DNA of 6,644 bases from an uncultured Parabacteroides sp. (GTDB taxonomy: Bacteria > Bacteroidota > Bacteroidia > Bacteroidales > Tannerellaceae): positions 1 to 6,644 of the forward strand of contig UQLN01000100.1 of the NCBI GenBank assembly GCA_900541965.1, given 5' to 3'. Below are positions 1 through 4,149 of this stretch, one piece after another (position 1 is the first letter of the stretch; every line of letters starts with the position of its first letter). Under the pieces are notes generated by a model. That model had not been told where the DNA came from and ran no database searches. It worked only from the letters and a program-made list of their open reading frames with translations. Position numbers and translations under genes: made by a program.

Positions 1-15
1 GTAATTCTCCCAAGG

Positions 16-88
16 TCCTTTGTATAAGGAACTAACAAAGGTATTCCAAAAATACGGAAAAAACTTTATTCTCCCTTGTCTTTGTTAG
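16..88. repeat. Overlapping short inverted repeats
   Basis: Three stems can be read directly. TCCTT (16-20) pairs with AAGGA (26-30). CCTTTGT (17-23) pairs with ACAAAGG (35-41). CTAACAAAG (32-40) pairs with CTTTGTTAG (80-88). They share bases, so only some can form together. No T-tract follows any of them, so they are not obvious terminators. They could be the remains of an upstream gene's 3' end or a regulatory leader; the function is unknown. Confidence 0.35.
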
Positions 89-115
89 CGCATTGATATA
101 AAACAAGCTCATAAG

Positions 116-169
116 TATGGTTTTCTCAAATCATAGTTATGATTTCGGAAAACCATAACTATGATTTGA
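116..169. repeat. Long inverted repeat with two competing folds
   Basis: A perfect 16-bp inverted repeat joins 126-141 and 154-169 around a 12-base loop. After one C/A mismatch, TTTT (121-124) also pairs with AAAA (171-174). A second fold uses the same DNA: TATGGTTTTC (116-125) pairs with GAAAACCATA (148-157), enclosing a compact hairpin of AAATCATA (128-135) with TATGATTT (138-145). The two folds exclude each other. The flanking runs are T on the 5' side and A on the 3' side, the reverse of a plus-strand terminator, and the minus strand also lacks a T-tract after the stem. It is more likely a protein-binding or cruciform site, or an RNA structure, than a terminator. Confidence 0.6.
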
Positions 170-229
170 AAAAATGCAATTATGAAAAAGAATAATGCAC
201 GATTTGTTCTGTGTTCATACAGAGAGAGA

Positions 230-285
230 AAAGTTGTCGTTATGATTGTTAATTCCTAAAAAAGTTCTTACTTTGCGACAATTTT
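230..285. promoter_or_regulatory. Inverted repeat bracketing the ligase promoter (candidate operator)
   Basis: AAAGTTGTCG (230-239) and CGACAATTTT (276-285) are inverted copies that agree at 9 of 10 positions. The left arm lies just upstream of the -33 element and the right arm begins directly after the -7 box, covering the expected transcription start. This placement suits a repressor or looping regulator, but chance cannot be excluded in A+T-rich DNA. Confidence 0.35.
245..275 (+). promoter_or_regulatory. Bacteroidetes-type promoter for the ligase operon
   Basis: The -7 box is TTACTTTG (268-275), seven of eight matches to TAnnTTTG. ATTG (245-248) stands 19 bases upstream as a three-of-four match to the -33 TTTG. 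Transcription would start near 281, leaving a leader of about 40 bases before the ATG at 320. Confidence 0.55.
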
Positions 286-319
286 AGACTATTAATTAGA
301 AAAGTAACAAACTAATGCC

Positions 320-1621
320 ATGATTTGGAATGAGACTATTGAATGTATGAGCCGCGAGGAAATGCGGAAACTGCAAAGTATCCGTTTGAGACGAGTTGTT
401 GAACACGTATATCATAATTCTCCTTTCTACCGTAAGAAAATGCAGGAAATGGGAATTGTCCCGGACGACATTCAATCGATTGATGATATTGTTAAACTCC
501 CGTTTACTGTTAAACAGGATTTACGCGATAATTATCCCTTTGGGCTGATGGCTGTGCCTATGTCCGAAATTGTTCGTTTGCACGCATCATCGGGAACGAC
601 CGGAAAACCGATTGTAGTAGGTTATACCCGCAAAGATTTATCTATCTGGTCGGAAGTGGTGGCTCGTTGTTTAACAGCATATGGGCTGACGAAGAACGAC
701 TCCGTACAGGTTTCCTATGGTTATGGATTATTTACAGGTGGTCTGGGCGCCCATGGTGGTGTTGAAAATATCGGCGGAACTGTGATTCCTATGAGTAGCG
801 GTAATACACAGAAGCAAATTCAGTTGATGCACGACTTCGGGGCAAAAGGGTTGGCTTGTACTCCTTCCTATGCGCTGTATCTGGCTGAAACTATCCACGA
901 ATCGGGTATTCCTCTGGAAGAATTCCAATTGCGTGTCGGTGCTTTTGGTGCAGAACCCTGGACAGAAAACATGCGTAAGGAACTGGAAGAAAAACTGAAT
1001 ATTAAAGCGTATGATATTTACGGGCTGACTGAAATCTGTGGTCCGGGAGTAGGGGGCGAGTGCGAGTGCCAGAACGGTACTCACTTGTGGGAAGACCATT
1101 TCTTCCCTGAAATAGTAGACCCTGTAACTTTGCAACCTGTGGAACCCGGACAGCAGGGCGAACTGGTATTCACCACTTTGACAAAAGAAGGCATGCCGAT
1201 GATTCGCTATCGTACCCGCGACCTTACGCATCTTATTTATGAAAAGTGCGCTTGTGGACGTACGGCTGTTCGTATGGGACGTATTCTCGGACGTAGTGAT
1301 GATATGATGATTATCCGTGGTGTAAATGTATTCCCGTCGCAAGTAGAATCCGTGATTCTGGAAATGCCGGAATTCGAACCGCATTACCTGATTGTGGTAG
1401 ACCGTGTGAACAATACCGATACCTTCCAGGTTCAGGTGGAAGTACGTCAGGAATATTATTCCGATGAAATGAATAAAATGCTTGCGTTGAAAAAGAAAAT
1501 AGCCAACCGCCTGCAGAGTGTGATTGGTATCCAACCGGATGTAAAGATCGTGGAACCGCGCAGTATCGAGCGTAGTATGGGAAAAGCCAAACACGTAATC
1601 GATAACCGCAAATTAGTATAA
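320..1621 (+). CDS. paaK: Phenylacetate-CoA ligase (AMP-forming)
   Basis: This 433-residue cytoplasmic enzyme activates phenylacetate, or a related aryl acid, with ATP and CoA through an acyl-adenylate. It has the usual length and motif order of the PaaK branch of the ANL superfamily: phosphate-binding SSGTTGKP (90-97), YGLTE (234-238), YRTRD (297-301), the hinge region GRSDD...RGVNVFPSQVE (324-343), and a C-terminal lysine in SMGKAKHVID (K422) that should serve adenylation. Cysteines at 240, 248, 250, 310 and 312 could form a structural metal site; this is inferred from spacing only. The ATG at 320 gives the expected N-terminus. An overlapping two-codon ORF (ATG CCA TGA, 315-323) precedes it. 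The ACT-domain gene follows after 19 bp, suggesting co-transcription. No ring-hydroxylating phenylacetate catabolism genes are visible, so a role in aromatic amino acid fermentation or aryl-acid scavenging is more likely. The exact substrate is not settled by sequence. Confidence 0.93.
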   Translation: MIWNETIECMSREEMRKLQSIRLRRVVEHVYHNSPFYRKKMQEMGIVPDDIQSIDDIVKLPFTVKQDLRDNYPFGLMAVPMSEIVRLHASSGTTGKPIVVGYTRKDLSIWSEVVARCLTAYGLTKNDSVQVSYGYGLFTGGLGAHGGVENIGGTVIPMSSGNTQKQIQLMHDFGAKGLACTPSYALYLAETIHESGIPLEEFQLRVGAFGAEPWTENMRKELEEKLNIKAYDIYGLTEICGPGVGGECECQNGTHLWEDHFFPEIVDPVTLQPVEPGQQGELVFTTLTKEGMPMIRYRTRDLTHLIYEKCACGRTAVRMGRILGRSDDMMIIRGVNVFPSQVESVILEMPEFEPHYLIVVDRVNNTDTFQVQVEVRQEYYSDEMNKMLALKKKIANRLQSVIGIQPDVKIVEPRSIERSMGKAKHVIDNRKLV

Positions 1622-1640
1622 CCCCTAAAGATTGAATGCT

Positions 1641-2066
1641 ATGTTAATTAAACAGTTATCTATCTTTCTTGAAAATAAGAAAGGACGTTTTACGGAAGTT
1701 GCAAAGATATTAGGTGAAGCAGGCGTCAATATGTCTGCATTTACAGTAGCTGAAAATTCCGATTTCGGTATTCTCCGTCTGATTGTATCGGACACAGAAA
1801 AGGCTATCCAGGTATTACGGGAAAAATTGTATGCGGTGAGCGTAGCCGATGTGGTTTGCCTGCATTGCCCGAACCAGCCGGGTGCATTGGCTAAGGCGAT
1901 GGATATTATTACATCAGCCGGTATTTTTGTTGAATATATGTATGCTTTTTCACAGGGAGAAGCAGCCAATGTTATCATCCGTCCGGACAATGTAGAGAAG
2001 TGTGCGGAGGTCTTGAAAGCTAATAAACTGGAGCTGATTGCGGCCAGCGACTTATATAAGTTGTAA
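1641..2066 (+). CDS. Tandem ACT-domain protein
   Basis: A 141-residue soluble protein consisting almost entirely of two ACT domains, roughly residues 3-66 and 71-136, with no catalytic domain. Each repeat has the ligand-site loop between the first strand and helix: NKKGRF near 12-17 and NQPGAL at 78-83. ACT domains typically bind amino acids at dimer interfaces, so this is probably a sensor or an allosteric partner rather than an enzyme. The start is taken as ATG 1641, giving MLIKQLSIFL, where the first beta strand begins. An in-frame TTG at 1632 would add only MNA and is less likely. The ATG at 1636 is out of frame and stops after three codons. It lies 19 bp behind paaK with no promoter or terminator between, which suggests an operon and a shared link to aromatic amino acid metabolism. 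The ligand is unknown. Confidence 0.88.
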   Translation: MLIKQLSIFLENKKGRFTEVAKILGEAGVNMSAFTVAENSDFGILRLIVSDTEKAIQVLREKLYAVSVADVVCLHCPNQPGALAKAMDIITSAGIFVEYMYAFSQGEAANVIIRPDNVEKCAEVLKANKLELIAASDLYKL

Positions 2067-2083
2067 ATATTAACGTTAAGCGC

Positions 2084-2114
2084 TTCGTTTATTTGTTGGA
2101 AAACCGTAACTTTG
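2084..2114 (+). promoter_or_regulatory. Promoter for bamD-rpoZ
   Basis: TAACTTTG (2107-2114) matches the Bacteroidetes -7 consensus perfectly. TTCG (2084-2087) lies 19 bases upstream as a three-of-four -33 element. Transcription would begin near 2121, giving a very short leader of about 15 bases before ATG 2136. No terminator is seen after the ACT gene, so read-through from paaK may also contribute. Two abutting palindromes, TTAACGTTAA (2070-2079) and AAGCGCTT (2078-2085), touch the -33 element. Confidence 0.65.
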
Positions 2115-2135
2115 CGCGCTATTAAAAGTATGTGA

Positions 2136-2945
2136 ATGAAAAAGGTTGTATTTTTATTGATGATGATGACTGTCTTGCTGTCTTCTTGCGGGGAGTATAA
2201 CAAGATACTTAAAAGTACAGATTATGCATTGAAATATTCGTATGCAAAGAAATATTTCAATGCCAAGCAATATTCAAAATCTGCTACAATTTTAGATGAG
2301 TTGGTCCCTATTTTTAAGGGAACCGAATATGCCGAAGAATCATTGTATTTATTGGCGCAGAGTTACTATGGGCAGAAGGATTACCAGACCGCATCGCAAT
2401 ATTTTAACACCTATTATTCGACTTACCCAAAAGGTGAATATGCCGAATTAGCGCGTTATTATTCCGGTTATGGTTTGTATCTGGATTCCCCGGACCCCCG
2501 TCTGGACCAGAAACAAACGTATGATGCAATTAACCAGTTGCAGCTTTATCTGGAATATTATCCGCAGAGCGAACGGGCAAAGGAAGCTCAGGATATTTTG
2601 TTTGAACTGCAGGAAAAGCTTGCTTATAAGGAATTACTTGCAGTCCGGTTGTATTTCAATTTGGGTACCTATATGGGTAACAACTATCTTTCAAGTGTGA
2701 TTACAGCACAGAATGCATTGAAGAATTATCCTTATTCCAAGTATCGCGAAGAATTTATGTTTTATATTATCCGTTCCAAATACGAAATGGCACTTGTCAG
2801 TGTGGAAGAAAAGCTACAGGGACGTTACCGTGATGTAGTGGATGAATATTATAACTATACGAACGAATATCCGAATGGACAATATTTGAAACAGGTGCAG
2901 AAGTTCTACGACTATGCCAACAAGAGAATAACAGATACGTATTAA
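2136..2945 (+). CDS. bamD: Outer membrane protein assembly lipoprotein BamD
   Basis: A 269-residue lipoprotein and core component of the BAM complex, which folds beta-barrel proteins into the outer membrane together with BamA. The N-terminus is a lipoprotein signal: KK, a hydrophobic stretch, then the lipobox LSSC with the lipidated Cys at 18. The mature protein starts CGEYNK without the acidic surface-export signature of Bacteroides surface lipoproteins, as expected for a protein facing the periplasm. The rest is helical TPR-like repeats, for example around 36-60, 67-97 (YLLAQSYYGQKDYQTASQYF), 126-160 and 185-215, ending in a helix near 226-265. It is very rich in tyrosine, as Bacteroidetes BamD proteins tend to be. 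Length and repeat order fit the family. A consensus promoter lies just upstream and rpoZ follows after 25 bp. Confidence 0.9.
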   Translation: MKKVVFLLMMMTVLLSSCGEYNKILKSTDYALKYSYAKKYFNAKQYSKSATILDELVPIFKGTEYAEESLYLLAQSYYGQKDYQTASQYFNTYYSTYPKGEYAELARYYSGYGLYLDSPDPRLDQKQTYDAINQLQLYLEYYPQSERAKEAQDILFELQEKLAYKELLAVRLYFNLGTYMGNNYLSSVITAQNALKNYPYSKYREEFMFYIIRSKYEMALVSVEEKLQGRYRDVVDEYYNYTNEYPNGQYLKQVQKFYDYANKRITDTY

Positions 2946-2970
2946 CGATATAAATCAATAAAGTGTAAGT

Positions 2971-3303
2971 ATGGATTACAGAAAAACGAACGCTCCAGCG
3001 AATACGGTTACCCGCGACATGATGAAGTTGTCTGCCGACACGGGTAATGTGTATGAAACAGTAGCTATTATTGGTAAACGTGCGAATCAAATTTCTGTTG
3101 AAATGAAACAGGATTTGGAAAAGAAACTCCAGGAATTTGCTTCTTACAATGATAATTTGGAAGAAGTATTTGAGAACAGAGAGCAGATTGAAATTTCACG
3201 TTACTATGAAAAACTTCCGAAGCCGACATTAATCGCTGCTCAGGAGTACGAAGAAGGTAAGGTTTATTATAAAAATCCTGCCAAAGAGAAAAATAACTTC
3301 TAA
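2971..3303 (+). CDS. rpoZ: RNA polymerase omega subunit (Bacteroidetes type)
   Basis: A 110-residue soluble protein of the RpoZ/omega family, which helps assemble and stabilise the beta' subunit of RNA polymerase. The diagnostic core is NVYETVAIIGKRANQIS at residues 26-42, matching the family pattern N-x-(Y/F)-E-x-V-x-I-x-x-x-R-A-x-Q. N-terminal residues 1-25 are polar. The C-terminal part (about 60-110) is acidic and then lysine-rich, with KLPKPTLIAAQEYEEG at 81-96, and is diverged from the proteobacterial form. It lies 25 bp after bamD with no promoter in the gap, so the two are probably co-transcribed. The assignment rests on the short conserved core and the bamD context. Confidence 0.82.
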   Translation: MDYRKTNAPANTVTRDMMKLSADTGNVYETVAIIGKRANQISVEMKQDLEKKLQEFASYNDNLEEVFENREQIEISRYYEKLPKPTLIAAQEYEEGKVYYKNPAKEKNNF

Positions 3304-3358
3304 GAATTTTGGATTTGGGAATTGATGGTTGATGGATCAATTTCTCAATATACGAGAT

Positions 3359-3418
3359 AAGGGGCAATTGTATGGCAAGCTGGTTTATGTAAGCTTGGTT
3401 TTACCAGTTGCCCTTTTT
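3359..3418 (+). terminator. Structured spacer hairpin with T-run (possible terminator or attenuator)
   Basis: AAGGGGCAA (3359-3367) pairs with TTGCCCTTT (3408-3416) with one G-T pair, and five T residues (3414-3418) sit at the end of the right arm. Between the arms are alternative inner stems: CAAGCT (3376-3381) with AGCTTG (3392-3397), or CTGGT (3380-3384) with ACCAG (3403-3407). It could partly terminate bamD-rpoZ transcripts before the DUF4293 gene. The long loop makes it weaker than the terminator at 3990. Confidence 0.4.
3367..3397 (+). promoter_or_regulatory. Possible promoter for the DUF4293 gene
   Basis: TAAGCTTG (3390-3397) is one base from the TAnnTTTG box, and ATTG (3367-3370) stands 19 bases upstream, the same arrangement as the ligase promoter. 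It overlaps the hairpin at 3359-3418. Transcription would begin near 3403, about 65 bases before the start codon. This is a weak call. Confidence 0.3.
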
Positions 3419-3467
3419 GTTCAACCTTCAATTCAGATATTCCGGTGTTCAATTTTTGATTACTCTT

Positions 3468-3932
3468 ATGATACAAAGAATACAAACCGTATATTTATTT
3501 ATAATAGCAATTTTATCTGTTGCAATGTTATTTATGCCACTTGCTGTTCTACAGTCGGGTGACCAGTTTATGTCTTTTGATGCAACAGGTATCAGTACAA
3601 TGACAGCACAGCAGCCAGAGCTGATTTATCCGACATGGGGATTATTTGCTTTGAGTGCCATTGTGGCTCTGGTTGCATTTGTTACAATCTTCTTATTTAA
3701 GAAGCGGATGTTGCAGATCCGTCTTTGCGTGTTTAATGCTATTTTGATGCTGGGCTTTTATGGTATGTTTGGCTTTTTTATCTGGAACCTGAAAGGGCAG
3801 ATGGATAATGTGGTAGTGTCATTAAAGTTTGCTCTTGCATTTCCTCTTGTTTCTCTGATATTGGATTATCTGGCTATTCGTAATATCGGAGCGGATGAAG
3901 CATTGGTGCGCTCTTTAAACCGCTTAAGATAA
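3468..3932 (+). CDS. DUF4293 family four-helix membrane protein
   Basis: A 154-residue integral inner-membrane protein of unknown function. It resembles the DUF4293 family, which is found in Bacteroidetes and begins MIQRIQTVYL as here. Four hydrophobic segments are seen at about 8-27, 57-77, 83-106 and 118-136. A polar loop (28-56) follows the first helix. The Lys/Arg-rich stretch KKRMLQIR (78-85) between helices 2 and 3 should be cytoplasmic, as should the C-terminal tail after DYLAIRNIGADEALVR. The start is ATG 3468; an in-frame TTG at 3408 would add 20 residues out of the structured spacer and is unlikely. It lies 164 bp after rpoZ and is followed by a strong terminator. No enzymatic motif is visible, and linkage to bamD does not prove a role in envelope assembly. 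Confidence 0.8.
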   Translation: MIQRIQTVYLFIIAILSVAMLFMPLAVLQSGDQFMSFDATGISTMTAQQPELIYPTWGLFALSAIVALVAFVTIFLFKKRMLQIRLCVFNAILMLGFYGMFGFFIWNLKGQMDNVVVSLKFALAFPLVSLILDYLAIRNIGADEALVRSLNRLR

Positions 3933-3953
3933 GGTGCTTGGTGGTTAATTATC

Positions 3954-3978
3954 AATAACCGGTGAACTGTCGGTTATT
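3954..3978. repeat. Short hairpin after the DUF4293 gene
   Basis: AATAACCG (3954-3961) pairs perfectly with CGGTTATT (3971-3978) around a nine-base loop. No T-tract follows. It lies 12 bases before the main terminator and may protect the 3' end of the transcript. Confidence 0.4.
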
Positions 3979-3989
3979 CCTGAAATAGT

Positions 3990-4026
3990 AAGAGGATGTC
4001 TCAATCACTGGGACATCCTCTTTTTT
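3990..4026 (+). terminator. Strong rho-independent terminator
   Basis: The arms 3990-4002 and 4010-4022 form a 13-bp stem with one G-T pair (core AGAGGATGTC / GACATCCTCT) and a seven-base loop. Six T residues (4021-4026) follow or overlap the end of the right arm. It ends the plus-strand block that starts at bamD. On the minus strand only a broken T-rich stretch follows the stem, so termination of the convergent hexosaminidase transcript here would be weaker. Confidence 0.85.
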
Positions 4027-4029
4027 GTA

Positions 4030-4094
4030 GAAAACCTAATAATCAATTTACCTAATCTAATACTCGATTATCAATTTTCCGCGTTAAGGTTTTC
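4030..4094. repeat. Imperfect repeats in the convergent gap
   Basis: GAAAACCT (4030-4037) is inverted at AGGTTTTC (4087-4094). Inside, TAATC (4053-4057) pairs with GATTA (4066-4070), and the motif TAATCAATTTACC (4041 region) is nearly repeated as TTATCAATTTTCC (4068-4080). No T-tract follows on the minus strand, so this is not a clear terminator for the hexosaminidase gene. Confidence 0.3.
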
Positions 4095-4149
4095 AGTCGT
4101 GTTTATTTGTCTAACTCTAGCATTTTCGTTTAATAGGGAGAAGTGTGGG

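Larger units (their letters stand above)
1..319. other. Non-coding leader region upstream of the ligase operon
   Basis: No credible gene is seen here. All three plus frames hit stops within the first 35 bases, and the longest ATG reading on the minus strand (from 112) gives only 26 codons. The region holds three layers: overlapping short inverted repeats at 16-88, a long inverted repeat at 116-169, and a Bacteroidetes-type promoter at 245-275 bracketed by a 10-bp inverted repeat. The octamer ATTCTCCC occurs twice (4-11 and 68-75). A minus-strand -7-like box (TACCTTTG, 43 to 36) could serve a divergent gene left of the window, but no -33 box accompanies it. Confidence 0.6.

Noticed and set aside
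36..43. Minus-strand promoter box TACCTTTG
   Set aside because: It matches the -7 consensus, but no -33 element lies at the right distance and no target gene is visible in the window.
126..174. Rho-independent terminator at the long inverted repeat
   Set aside because: The stem is A+T-rich, and the flanking runs are T before and A after on the plus strand, with no T-tract following on either strand.
728..1594. 288-codon open frame on the minus strand within the ligase gene
   Set aside because: It is antisense to a fully convincing PaaK gene, its translation shows no recognisable domain, and its composition (rich in His, Phe, Thr) is that expected of a complement-strand shadow.
1632..1640. 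TTG start for the ACT protein
   Set aside because: It would add only three residues before a methionine that begins the first ACT strand; ATG 1641 is the better start.
1625..2203. 192-codon open frame on the minus strand over the ACT gene and the bamD start
   Set aside because: It covers a real plus-strand gene and the bamD promoter, and the translation looks like a low-similarity shadow with no domain.
3408..3467. Upstream TTG start adding 20 residues to the DUF4293 protein
   Set aside because: The extension comes from the hairpin/T-run spacer, and ATG 3468 gives the family-like N-terminus MIQRIQTVYL.
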